Notes: generated by a model from the letters alone, not told the origin. 7,257 bases of DNA from DATLCI01 sp046714215 (GCA_046714215.1 JBKKBM010000146.1:1-7257); one strand, 5' to 3'. Positions 1 to 6,926 are shown, counted from the stretch's first letter. Made by a program: numbers and translations.

Positions 1-1516
1 GTGTGTATGCGGTTACCCCGCGCGGGACATGGTGGAGCGCCCCGCCTTCATCGCCCGCAATCAGGAGTCGGTGGAAGCCATCGCCGCCCGTACCCGGGGC
101 ATTGATGTCATCTGCGGATTCGTGACGCCCGCCGACGCCCAGACCGGCAAGTCGGTGATGAACTCCGCCGCCCTCCTGCGCGACGGCAAGATCGCCTTCC
201 TCCAGTCCAAGATGCTGCTGCCCACCTATGACGTCTTCGACGAGATGCGTAATTTTGCTCCCGCCAAATCGCAATCGGTACTGGATATCAGGAAAAGAAA
301 GCTCGCGCTCACCATCTGCGAAGACGCCTGGAATGATAAGACCTACTGGCCCCGCCAACTCTATAGCGTGGATCCGGTTGACGAACTCGTAAAAGCGGGC
401 GCCGACCTCATCCTTAATATTTCCGCGTCACCGTATCAATTGGGCAAACGCAAGATCCGCGAAGACATGCTCGCCGCCATCGCCCGTCACCACGGCAAGC
501 CGGTCATCCTGGTGAACCAGGTCGGCGGCAATGACAGCGTCATCTTCGATGGTTCCAGCATGGCCATTGATCCCACCGGTAAAGTCGTCGCCCGGGCGCT
601 CTCCTTCGAAGAGGACCTGGTCATGGTCGACCTTGAGACCCTGCAAGGCGATTTGCATCCCCAGAACCGTGATCGCGTCGCCGTCGCCTACCAGGCGCTG
701 GTGCTTGGCACCCGCGACTATGTGCGCAAATGCGGATTTCAGCAGGTCGCCCTCGGACTCAGCGGTGGCATCGATTCCGCCCTGGTCGCTTGCATCGCCG
801 TCGACGCCCTCGGCCAGGACAACGTCACCGGCATCGGCATGCCCAGCCCGTATTCTTCACCCGGCAGTGTGGACGATGCCCGCAAACTCGCGCGCAACCT
901 CGGCATCAACTTTGAGTTGGTCCCCATCTCCGGGATGTTCGCCGCCTTCCGCGACACCATGAAACCGGTCTTTGCCGGCCAGCCGGAAGACGTTACGGAA
1001 GAGAACATGCAGTCCCGTATCCGCGGCAACGTGCTCATGGCCTATTCCAATAAGACCAACCGCCTCATCCTCACCACCGGCAACAAGTCGGAGCTGGCGG
1101 TCGGCTACTCCACTCTCTATGGCGACATGGCCGGCGCCCTCGCTGTGATCTCCGATGTCCCCAAGACCATGGTCTATCAACTCGCCGTCCATGTGAATGC
1201 CGCTCAGTTGCGCATTCCCCAGGCCACCATCGACAAGCCGCCATCCGCAGAGTTGCGTCCCGGTCAGGTCGATCAAGACACTCTGCCCCCTTACTCGGTG
1301 CTCGATCAGATATTGGAAGATTATGTAGAAGACCTGAAGACGGTGAAGCAGATCAGCAAGGAGCGCAAGCTCGACAAAGACCTCGTCTTAAAGATCGTAC
1401 GCATGATCGAGCGCAGCGAATACAAGCGGCAACAGGCGCCGCTGGGGCTCAAGATCACCGAAAAAGCTTTTGGCCTGGGCCGCAGGTTTCCCATCGCCGC
1501 GCGCTACGAAGTCTGA
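1..1516 (+). CDS. nadE: Glutamine-dependent NAD+ synthetase, 5' truncated by window edge
   Basis: This cytoplasmic enzyme makes NAD+ from deamido-NAD+ and ATP, using ammonia released from glutamine. The frame is open from base 2 (GYPARD at codons 5-10), so the ATG at 29 is internal and the true start lies before the window; 504 residues are visible, against roughly 540-570 for the two-domain family. Numbering from the codon at base 2, the N-terminal nitrilase-type amidase domain shows the catalytic Lys70 (KMLLPTYDVFDE) and Cys106 (TICEDAW). The catalytic Glu, normally just before GYP, falls outside. The synthetase domain starts near residue 230, with the ATP PP-loop SGGIDS at 254-259 (bases 761-778), then MPSPYSS, TTGNKSE at 358-364 and the C-terminal YKRQQAPLGLKIT. 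No frameshift is seen. It is probably co-transcribed with the downstream thioredoxin gene 23 nt away. Identification is near certain. Confidence 0.96.
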   Translation, partial: CVCGYPARDMVERPAFIARNQESVEAIAARTRGIDVICGFVTPADAQTGKSVMNSAALLRDGKIAFLQSKMLLPTYDVFDEMRNFAPAKSQSVLDIRKRKLALTICEDAWNDKTYWPRQLYSVDPVDELVKAGADLILNISASPYQLGKRKIREDMLAAIARHHGKPVILVNQVGGNDSVIFDGSSMAIDPTGKVVARALSFEEDLVMVDLETLQGDLHPQNRDRVAVAYQALVLGTRDYVRKCGFQQVALGLSGGIDSALVACIAVDALGQDNVTGIGMPSPYSSPGSVDDARKLARNLGINFELVPISGMFAAFRDTMKPVFAGQPEDVTEENMQSRIRGNVLMAYSNKTNRLILTTGNKSELAVGYSTLYGDMAGALAVISDVPKTMVYQLAVHVNAAQLRIPQATIDKPPSAELRPGQVDQDTLPPYSVLDQILEDYVEDLKTVKQISKERKLDKDLVLKIVRMIERSEYKRQQAPLGLKITEKAFGLGRRFPIAARYEV

Positions 1517-1539
1517 TCCACTCTGATAGGAAACTACTC

Positions 1540-2430
1540 ATGAAAACGCTACTCATTCTCTGCATCCTGGCGTTCGCGTTACCGTCAAGGGCGCAAGTGA
1601 AGCACCAAGCCCTACCGGCAAAAGCTAAGCCCGCAACAGCGCCCCTGCCGTCCCCCGAAGAAGTGAACGAATTCCTCCGCCGGATGTTCGGCTACGACGC
1701 CACGGTTACCTGGACGATCCAAGCCATCATTCCCGCCGAAGCGCCCGGGGTCGCGCACATCGTCGCCACCATCGGTCAGCAGCCGCGTCCCATCCATCTC
1801 TATGCTTTACCCGGCGGGAAATTTGCCGTTGTCGGTGATCTGGTCCCCTTCGGGCCAGATCCCTTTGCGCCCGTTCGTACCACCTTGGTGGCGCAGGCCA
1901 AGGGCGTCGCCCGCGGACCCGCCACCGCCGTCGTCACCCTCGTCGAGTTCAGTGATTTGCAGTGTCCCTTCTGTCGCTCCGCTCAGCCCATCATCGATCG
2001 TTTGGTTGCGGACGTCCCGGGTACCCGCCTGGTCTTCCAGCCGTTTCCTCTGCCTATGCATGCGTGGGCGATGAAGGCGGCTGCCTACGCGGAGTGTGTG
2101 GCCCAGCAAAAGCCTGCTGCCTTCTGGGGATTCATCAATGGGGTCTATGACGACCAGGCCAACATCACTGACGCCAACCTTGACGCCAAACTCGCCGGCA
2201 TCGCTACCGCCGCGGGCGCGGACGCGCAGCAGGTAGCCGCTTGTGCCGACACTCCTGCCATCCAGCAGCGCATTCAGCATTCGATCGAGTTGGGTAAGTC
2301 AGTAGGAGTGAATGCCACCCCAACCATCTTCATCAATGGACGCAAGGTCACCGGCATTGCCGACCTGCCTTACGAACACCTTAAAGCGTTGGTTGAATTT
2401 GAGGCGGCGGAAGCCCGCAAGCAAAAGTAG
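1540..2430 (+). CDS. Exported DsbA/DsbC-like thioredoxin-fold disulfide oxidoreductase
   Basis: This 296-residue protein probably makes or reshuffles disulfides in exported proteins. It has a Sec signal peptide (MKTLLILCILAFALPSRA, likely cut after Ala18), so it should act in the periplasm. A low-complexity Ala/Pro/Lys linker (about 20-37) precedes a small N-terminal domain (about 38-108), whose end, LYALPGGKFAVVGDL, resembles the DsbC/DsbG dimerisation domain. The thioredoxin domain (about 125-290) carries the redox motif C142-P-F-C145 after VEFSDLQ and the cis-proline loop NATPTIFING (Pro261). Two further cysteines, C186 and C235, could form a second disulfide. The start ATG has a weak purine-rich ribosome site (ATAGGA, about 9 nt upstream). 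It lies 23 nt after nadE. The fold is clear; whether it acts as oxidase, isomerase or reductase, and on what, cannot be read from the sequence. Confidence 0.88.
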   Translation: MKTLLILCILAFALPSRAQVKHQALPAKAKPATAPLPSPEEVNEFLRRMFGYDATVTWTIQAIIPAEAPGVAHIVATIGQQPRPIHLYALPGGKFAVVGDLVPFGPDPFAPVRTTLVAQAKGVARGPATAVVTLVEFSDLQCPFCRSAQPIIDRLVADVPGTRLVFQPFPLPMHAWAMKAAAYAECVAQQKPAAFWGFINGVYDDQANITDANLDAKLAGIATAAGADAQQVAACADTPAIQQRIQHSIELGKSVGVNATPTIFINGRKVTGIADLPYEHLKALVEFEAAEARKQK

Positions 2431-4287
2431 TTAGTGCCCGCCCAACACCGTCTCCGTCCCTTCCTGCTTGGGGCGCGGCTGGCGGATGACATGCGGGGTC
2501 ACCAAAAAAATCAATTCGCTCGAGACGTCTTGCTTGCCTCGCGTGCTCACCGCCAGCCCCAACAGCGGGATGCGCGACAACCAGGGCAGCCCCCGGATCG
2601 CATTGGTCTCCTGATGATCGACCGAGCCCGCTATCACGGACGTCTCGCCATCTTTCAGCGTCATGGTACCGGTGTATTCCCGGGCGGATATCGTGGGTAC
2701 ATTGTTGAAGCTCCGCCCGCCCAGCGCTTTGATCTGCAATTCCAGCTTCAGGGTCACATCGTTATTGCCGCTGACCAGGGGCGTGGCCTTCAACGTGATC
2801 CCCAGATCTTCATAGTTAAAAGAGGGAATGATCCCCGTGAGCGCGTTGTTGTTAGTCACGCCGGGAATATTGAGCAACGGCGCATATTGAGAGGTCAGCA
2901 CCGGTACCCGGTCGCCAATGCGATAGATCGTCGCCGAACCCTGCGCTGCGCGCAAGGTCATATGCTGGATGATCGCCACCGAGGTATTGGAGTAATCCAG
3001 TTTCAACGAAACATTCGGGATCACCAGCCCGCTCAGGGTCTTGCCGCCGCCGAATACCGCGAACGGCTGCAGGAAGACCGAGCCGCCCTGCAAGGCGAGT
3101 GCCGCCGCGATGGCTGCCGCATCCGCCGCCGTTACTGCCCCGCTCGCGATCAACCGGTTGATCAGGTCCTGATTGCCGGCTTGACTCAACAGCGCCCGCG
3201 CTTCCGTGCCCACGTTGAAGATGGTGAACTGCAGCGGCAACTGGATGCCGATGTTGCGGTTCATGCTGCGGCTTATCTGGTATGCGTGGACCTCCAGCAG
3301 CACTTCGGGCTTCGCCGTGCTTACATCTTGGATGAGCGACTCCACCGCGCGGAGCGTCTCCGCCGGCGCCCGGACGCTGATCGTCCCTGCCGCCTGGTCC
3401 GCGATCACGAACCGCACATTCAGCATCGTGCGCACGAGGTTGGCGATGTCAGAAAGCTCCTGCGCGCTGGCAACGCTACTCAGTTGATAGGTGCGCAGCG
3501 AAAGTCGCTCCAACCGGCGGCGCGCATCGGTATTGTCAGCCGCTACGATCAGTTGGGTGGCGGACATCGGCAGATAAAACGTTCCCGTGACCTGGCCGGC
3601 GACCCGCATCACCGTCGCGAAATCAGCCTCATCTAGTTTGAAGCGCACCGTGCGCGCGGGAGCGGAATCATCAAACAGCACCGCGATCCCGAATGCCTTG
3701 CCAATGGCCGCCAGCAATTGCCGCGAGTCCCCGCGAAAATCGAAGGGGACCTTGCCCGGCTTGGGCTGCAATATCGGCTCGGATGCATAGTCGGTCGCCA
3801 CCGGCAGGAATCGCGCCCGCTGCGGCGACGCCCCTATCATGGCGTCGCGTAAGCGCTCCTGCGCGAGCTTATGGTTGGGATCGAGCGCCAAGGCCTCGCG
3901 ATATTCCCCCATCGCCTCGACCAGCAGGTTGCGCTGCAGCAGCGCGTCGCCTTTCTCCATGTGGCTGGAGATCAGCTGTTGCTTCACGAATTCATGGGTG
4001 GTGGCGTACGTGATCTCCTGCGGATTCAACTCCCGGCTCTCTTCCAGCGCCTCCAGCGCGTGCGTCAGGTTGTCGGTGTTTTCTGGCTGCGCTTGCAACC
4101 GCAAGGCGCGCTTAAAAAACGACTCCGCCTTGCGGATATCGGACTTCGATGGCTTCGCACTCGGCGCCGTAGTTGTCGCGGGAGTTCTTGTTGCAGCGGC
4201 CGGCCCTGCACTCTGCTGGGCGGAGAGCTGGACGCACAGCAGCGCTGCGACCATTGCCAGCCGCGTCCATGAGGGGGCGTTTCTCAT
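2431..4287 (-). CDS. Secretin-family outer-membrane protein with N-terminal TPR region
   Basis: This 618-residue protein belongs to the GspD/PilQ secretin superfamily, whose members form multimeric outer-membrane channels for type II secretion or type IV pili. From the chosen start there is a Sec signal peptide (cleavage near LSA-Q, residue 23), a Thr/Ala/Pro linker (25-47), a TPR-like helical region (about 48-150, including ALLQRNLLVEAMGEYREALALDPNH), an STN-like domain (about 178-250), a secretin N1-like domain (about 265-322) and the C-terminal secretin domain (about 328-602; IGDRVPVLTSQYA, GLPWLSRIPLLG, ELIFLVTPHVIR). The frame stays open to a GTG at 4350, but the ATG at 4287 places the signal peptide at the N-terminus and has AGGGG just upstream. 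An Ala-rich insert lies at about 382-400. No pilin, ATPase or Gsp/Pil neighbour is visible, so the system it serves is unknown. It follows the HAD gene by 66 nt and may or may not share its transcript. Confidence 0.9.
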   Translation of the reverse strand: MRNAPSWTRLAMVAALLCVQLSAQQSAGPAAATRTPATTTAPSAKPSKSDIRKAESFFKRALRLQAQPENTDNLTHALEALEESRELNPQEITYATTHEFVKQQLISSHMEKGDALLQRNLLVEAMGEYREALALDPNHKLAQERLRDAMIGASPQRARFLPVATDYASEPILQPKPGKVPFDFRGDSRQLLAAIGKAFGIAVLFDDSAPARTVRFKLDEADFATVMRVAGQVTGTFYLPMSATQLIVAADNTDARRRLERLSLRTYQLSSVASAQELSDIANLVRTMLNVRFVIADQAAGTISVRAPAETLRAVESLIQDVSTAKPEVLLEVHAYQISRSMNRNIGIQLPLQFTIFNVGTEARALLSQAGNQDLINRLIASGAVTAADAAAIAAALALQGGSVFLQPFAVFGGGKTLSGLVIPNVSLKLDYSNTSVAIIQHMTLRAAQGSATIYRIGDRVPVLTSQYAPLLNIPGVTNNNALTGIIPSFNYEDLGITLKATPLVSGNNDVTLKLELQIKALGGRSFNNVPTISAREYTGTMTLKDGETSVIAGSVDHQETNAIRGLPWLSRIPLLGLAVSTRGKQDVSSELIFLVTPHVIRQPRPKQEGTETVLGGH

Positions 4288-4353
4288 CGCCCCTATTCTA
4301 ATGCCAGCCGCCGCCGAAGTCGCACCCATGGGACGGTCGGGCAGGTCCACCCT

Positions 4354-5034
4354 CTAGGCGGGTGCTAGCGCTAACAAGTCGCTACAGCAGGGAAGGCAGA
4401 GGTCCGGCTCTAACTTTGCCAACTCGTCCAGGGGGAATATTCCTGTGGCCACGGCGATCACCTGAATGCCCACCGTGCGCGCCGCTTGAATGTCATTCGG
4501 AGTGTCGCCGATCACGCACACGGATGCCTGCGGGCCCAGCCGCCGCCGGGCTTCGGCCACTGCGTCGGCAAAGATCTCGGAGCGCAGTTCCCAACGGTCA
4601 GAAAACGACCCGAAGCGGAAGTAATCACGCAGCCCCGCGGCCTCGAGCTTCAGCCAGCCAATCGATTCCAGATTTCCCGAAGCCACGCCCAGCAACTTCT
4701 TGTGCTCCGCCAGCGTCTGCACCAACTCCAGCACCGATGGACAAAGCTCCGCGCGCATCAGCTCACGATTGCGCTCGACCTCCGTGCGCATGAGTTCCAG
4801 TATCTGTGGCAGGCGGGCTTCAAACTCAGCTTCGGAGAAATTCGCGCGGCGAACGAATGCCCGCAGGATGCCGATATCCGTATTGCCATGCACCGGAAGG
4901 CCGTGCAGCGTTCCTTGCAGGCCGAGGACTTGCTCAATGGCGACGTGAAACGCATTCATATGCGTTCCGCCATGGGCGTTCAGCAGGGTTCCGTCAATGT
5001 CGAAGAGGTAGGCGTCCGCCTCGATCCAACCCAT
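4354..5034 (-). CDS. HAD-superfamily hydrolase, phosphoglycolate phosphatase-like
   Basis: This 226-residue protein is a cytoplasmic HAD-fold phosphatase; the substrate is unknown. Motif I is FDIDGTLLN with nucleophile Asp12 and acid/base Asp14. An alpha-helical cap (about 20-85) contains HGNTDIGILRAF. Motif II is ASGN with Ser119, and motif IV is GDTPNDIQAA with Asp177 and Asp181. The usual motif III lysine is not evident: the corresponding stretch reads FSDRWELRSEIFADA, so Arg148 or Arg151 may take its place. This seems to occur in some HAD relatives, but I could not confirm it by alignment. Three cysteines (C213, C216, C217) cluster near the C-terminus. The ATG start is supported by a good GGGAG ribosome site (5043-5047) 8 nt upstream. 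The gene lies 51 nt after the Fis-like gene and 66 nt before the secretin start. Assignment to the superfamily is firm; the exact enzyme is not. Confidence 0.9.
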   Translation of the reverse strand: MGWIEADAYLFDIDGTLLNAHGGTHMNAFHVAIEQVLGLQGTLHGLPVHGNTDIGILRAFVRRANFSEAEFEARLPQILELMRTEVERNRELMRAELCPSVLELVQTLAEHKKLLGVASGNLESIGWLKLEAAGLRDYFRFGSFSDRWELRSEIFADAVAEARRRLGPQASVCVIGDTPNDIQAARTVGIQVIAVATGIFPLDELAKLEPDLCLPCCSDLLALAPA

Positions 5035-5036
5035 CA

Positions 5037-5061
5037 GGCGGACTCCCGATAGGTGGACTCC
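5037..5061. repeat. Two-copy 10-bp direct repeat before the HAD gene
   Basis: On the + strand GGCGGACTCC (5037-5046) and GGTGGACTCC (5052-5061) match at nine of ten bases, with a 15-bp period. They lie in the 51-nt gap between the Fis-like gene and the HAD gene, and the copy next to the HAD gene overlaps its ribosome site. It may be chance or a small regulatory duplication. Confidence 0.4.
5043..5047 (-). promoter_or_regulatory. Ribosome binding site of the HAD gene
   Basis: GGGAG on the - strand lies 8 nt before the ATG at 5034. It fixes the start so that the HAD motif FDIDGTLLN begins at residue 11. The site overlaps the downstream copy of a 10-bp direct repeat with a 15-bp period. Confidence 0.65.
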
Positions 5062-5085
5062 AGACGTCGGAGCTGGAAGCAGATG

Positions 5086-5373
5086 TTAACGTGCAGCTTT
5101 CTTCTCCACGGGAAGCGCCGGGGCGCTGCGCGGCGGACGCCGCCCGTCCTTGCTGCGACTGCGCAGATCGCGCACATCCAGATCCAGTTCCGCCAGCGTA
5201 CGGCTCAACGTATTCCGATGCATCCCCAGTTGGCGCGCCGCCTTGCACTGGTTTCCCTTGTTCTGTTGGAGAACATGGGCGATGAAGACTTTTTTAAATT
5301 CGCGGACCGCTTCGGAATAAAGAATGCCGGAACTGTGCATTTGTGAGACAAGCACTGCCAACTCGTTCTTCAC
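5086..5373 (-). CDS. Small Fis-type helix-turn-helix DNA-binding protein
   Basis: This 95-residue protein is close in length to E. coli Fis (98). The C-terminal half carries an HTH_8/Fis-type domain: helix FKKVFIAHVLQQ (26-37), then NKGNQCKAARQLGMHRNTLS (38-57), in which KAARQLGMHRNTLSRTL is the helix-turn-helix. This module also ends NtrC-type activators, but there is no AAA+ domain here. The tail (about 70-95) is rich in Arg, Lys, Pro and Ser and ends KKAAR, likely a flexible basic extension that adds non-specific DNA contact. The start is GTG at 5373, with GAAAGG (5383-5388) 9 nt upstream. It lies 23 nt after cvpA. It could be a nucleoid-associated protein or a local regulator; the sequence does not decide. 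The HTH call is strong and the role is inferred. Confidence 0.85.
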   Translation of the reverse strand: MKNELAVLVSQMHSSGILYSEAVREFKKVFIAHVLQQNKGNQCKAARQLGMHRNTLSRTLAELDLDVRDLRSRSKDGRRPPRSAPALPVEKKAAR

Positions 5374-5395
5374 AATGATCTGCCTTTCTCGCTAT

Positions 5396-5423
5396 ATTAT
5401 GGCCGCGACCCGCCCGCAGTCGA
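5396..5423 (-). promoter_or_regulatory. Possible internal promoter for the Fis-like gene
   Basis: On the - strand TCGACT (5418-5423, four of six -35 consensus bases) is followed after 16 nt by CATAAT (5396-5401, five of six -10 bases). The -10 lies in an AT-rich island that includes the cvpA stop codon, within otherwise G+C-rich DNA. A start near 5389 would give a leader of about 16 nt carrying the GAAAGG ribosome site. This rests on weak sequence evidence. Confidence 0.35.
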
Positions 5424-5990
5424 CTGCTGATCCTGATCCTGCTTTGCCCCCGCCGGTTGCGCGGGCTTCAACGATTCCATCCGCTGCTTACGCAGGAGGG
5501 ACAGGCCCTCCTCAAACTTTTGTCGCATCTCCGCTGGCGCCAGCCAGCTTGCGCCCTTCCCGGTCACCAGGAAATAACGGCTTAACTGCGACTGCTCCAG
5601 GGTCTTGGACTTCGGAACAAACGCCGCCAACGCCAGCAATCCCACCGTGACCACCACCACGCCCCGGATCAACCCGAATGCTCCTCCGAGCACCCGGTCT
5701 ACCGTGCGCAAACCCGCTTCCTTCATCATCCAACGGACCATCCGGCCCGCGATCCCGGCCAAAAGCATCACCGCGGTAAAGACCAAGAAGAACGCCGCCG
5801 CATGCGCCACCGCCGCTGACTTAACATGCGGTTCGAACCAGGGTGCCACTCTTCCATACTGCCACGCCGCCAGCAGGTATCCCAAGACCGCCCCGCCCAG
5901 CGAGAACATCTCAAAGAAAAAACCTTGGGCCGCCGCCAACAGTACCGATAACGCGATTATTCCTAGGATGATCCAATCAAGTCCGGACAT
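5397..5990 (-). CDS. cvpA: CvpA family inner-membrane protein
   Basis: This 197-residue integral membrane protein belongs to the CvpA (colicin V production) family. Four hydrophobic segments fit the family topology: about 5-22, 27-44, 59-80 and 103-124. The conserved stretch TVDRVLGGAFGLIRG (96-110) is a good family signature. The C-terminal tail (about 150-197) is hydrophilic, Gln/Ala/Pro-rich and probably cytoplasmic. The biochemical role of CvpA is unsettled; it is tied to colicin V production and to envelope stress phenotypes in enterobacteria, where it sits beside purF. Here it follows purC by 8 nt, echoing that purine-gene linkage. The ATG at 5990 is preferred, with GGGA just upstream. 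A TTG at 6002 overlapping the purC stop is possible but would place its ribosome site too close. Confidence 0.87.
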   Translation of the reverse strand: MSGLDWIILGIIALSVLLAAAQGFFFEMFSLGGAVLGYLLAAWQYGRVAPWFEPHVKSAAVAHAAAFFLVFTAVMLLAGIAGRMVRWMMKEAGLRTVDRVLGGAFGLIRGVVVVTVGLLALAAFVPKSKTLEQSQLSRYFLVTGKGASWLAPAEMRQKFEEGLSLLRKQRMESLKPAQPAGAKQDQDQQSTAGGSRP

Positions 5991-5998
5991 CGTTCCCG

Positions 5999-6916
5999 TC
6001 AATCTCCCGCAATGCGGTATTCCCGGACGTCGAGTTCGGCCCCGGTAAGCTGGCGAAACGCCTGCTTGTACTTCTCACTTGTCTTGTGAGCAACCTCCTC
6101 CGGCAAGGATGGCGCCGGTGGTTGCTTGTTCCACCTGATACCTTCAAGATAATCGCGAACGAACTGTTTGTCGAATGAGAGTTGTGGTTTTCCCGGGCTG
6201 TAACTTTTCGCCGGCCAGAAGCGCGAAGAGTCCGGCGTGAATACTTCGTCCCCCAGCACCACTTCATCCGCTACTCGCCCAAACTCGAATTTTGTATCCG
6301 CGATGATGATGCCGCGCTCGCGCGCATGCGTGCCCGCGCGCTCATACAGGCGCAGGCTGATGTCGCGCAACTGCTCGCTCAACTTTGCACCCACTTGTGC
6401 CACCATATCTGCGAAGGGGATGTTCTCATCGTGACCGCTGGTCGCCTTGATGGCGGGAGTGAAAATGGGTTTCGGCAACTGGTCAGACTCGCGTAAGCCC
6501 GCGGGCAATGCAATGCCGCAGACTTTCCCCGTCTGTTGGTATTCTTTCCAGCCCGATCCCGACAGATATCCGCGGACCACGCACTCCACCGTGACCATTT
6601 CCACCCGCCGCACGATCATCGAACGCCCCCGCAACTGGCCCTCAAAGGGCTGCAGCGCAACGGGAAACTCGTCGAAATCCGCAGTGATCACGTGGTTGGG
6701 CACGATGTCGGCCAGCAGATTGAACCAGAAGAGCGAAAGCTGCGTGAGCACACGCCCTTTGTCGGGAATGCCGGACGCCAGTACGTAATCGAACGCGGAG
6801 ATCCGGTCCGAGGCAACGAACAACAAGTGCTCTCCCAGGTCGTAGATGTCTCTGACCTTGCCCCGCGCGTGTAGCGTGAGGCCGGGTATCTCGGTTTGGG
6901 CGATGACGGGATTCAA
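5999..6916 (-). CDS. purC: Phosphoribosylaminoimidazole-succinocarboxamide synthase (SAICAR synthetase)
   Basis: This cytoplasmic enzyme of de novo purine synthesis joins CAIR and aspartate, using ATP, to give SAICAR. The protein is 305 residues, the long form (similar in length to yeast Ade1) rather than the roughly 237-residue E. coli form. Conserved blocks in order are GKVRDIYDLG (19-28) and SDRISAFD (36-43), both in the nucleotide-binding region, VVRGYLSGSGWKEY (113-126), GHDENI (161-166), the SAICAR synthetase signature IIADTKFEFG (204-213), and DSSRFWP followed by SFDKQFVRDYLE (229-258). The start appears to be TTG at 6916, giving a normal N-terminus (NPVIAQTEIPGLTLHARGKVRD); AAGG at 6927-6930 lies 10 nt upstream. 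It is the first gene after a terminator and a clear promoter, so it probably heads the operon with cvpA. Confidence 0.96.
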   Translation of the reverse strand: MNPVIAQTEIPGLTLHARGKVRDIYDLGEHLLFVASDRISAFDYVLASGIPDKGRVLTQLSLFWFNLLADIVPNHVITADFDEFPVALQPFEGQLRGRSMIVRRVEMVTVECVVRGYLSGSGWKEYQQTGKVCGIALPAGLRESDQLPKPIFTPAIKATSGHDENIPFADMVAQVGAKLSEQLRDISLRLYERAGTHARERGIIIADTKFEFGRVADEVVLGDEVFTPDSSRFWPAKSYSPGKPQLSFDKQFVRDYLEGIRWNKQPPAPSLPEEVAHKTSEKYKQAFRQLTGAELDVREYRIAGD

Positions 6917-6926
6917 AGGCGAAGAA

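Noticed and set aside
857..1276. 139-codon open frame on the - strand inside nadE
   Set aside because: It is fully contained in the conserved synthetase domain of nadE and its product is not recognisable.
2404..2422. GCGG/CCGC hairpin at the end of the thioredoxin gene as a bidirectional terminator
   Set aside because: The stem is only 4 bp and neither side has a U-tract.
2434..3636. 400-codon open frame on the + strand opposite the secretin gene
   Set aside because: It lies wholly antisense to a well-supported secretin. The product is rich in Arg/Gln/His/Asp with no recognisable fold, as expected for a reverse frame of G+C-rich coding DNA. No ribosome site was noticed.
4296..4303. TAGAAT on the - strand as a -10 box for the secretin gene
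   Set aside because: No -35 box is seen at the right distance, and the transcript would begin almost at the ATG, leaving no ribosome site.
4288..4350. GTG at 4350 as the secretin start
   Set aside because: It would add 21 residues before the signal peptide and lies 4 nt from the HAD stop with only AGAGG directly against it. The ATG at 4287 gives a normal Sec signal.
4486..5052. 188-codon open frame on the + strand opposite the HAD gene
   Set aside because: It is antisense to a HAD gene with intact catalytic motifs; the translation shows no family features.
5991..6002. TTG at 6002 as the cvpA start, overlapping the purC stop
   Set aside because: The nearest ribosome-like GGGAG would be about 1 nt away, and the ATG at 5990 gives a usual CvpA N-terminus.
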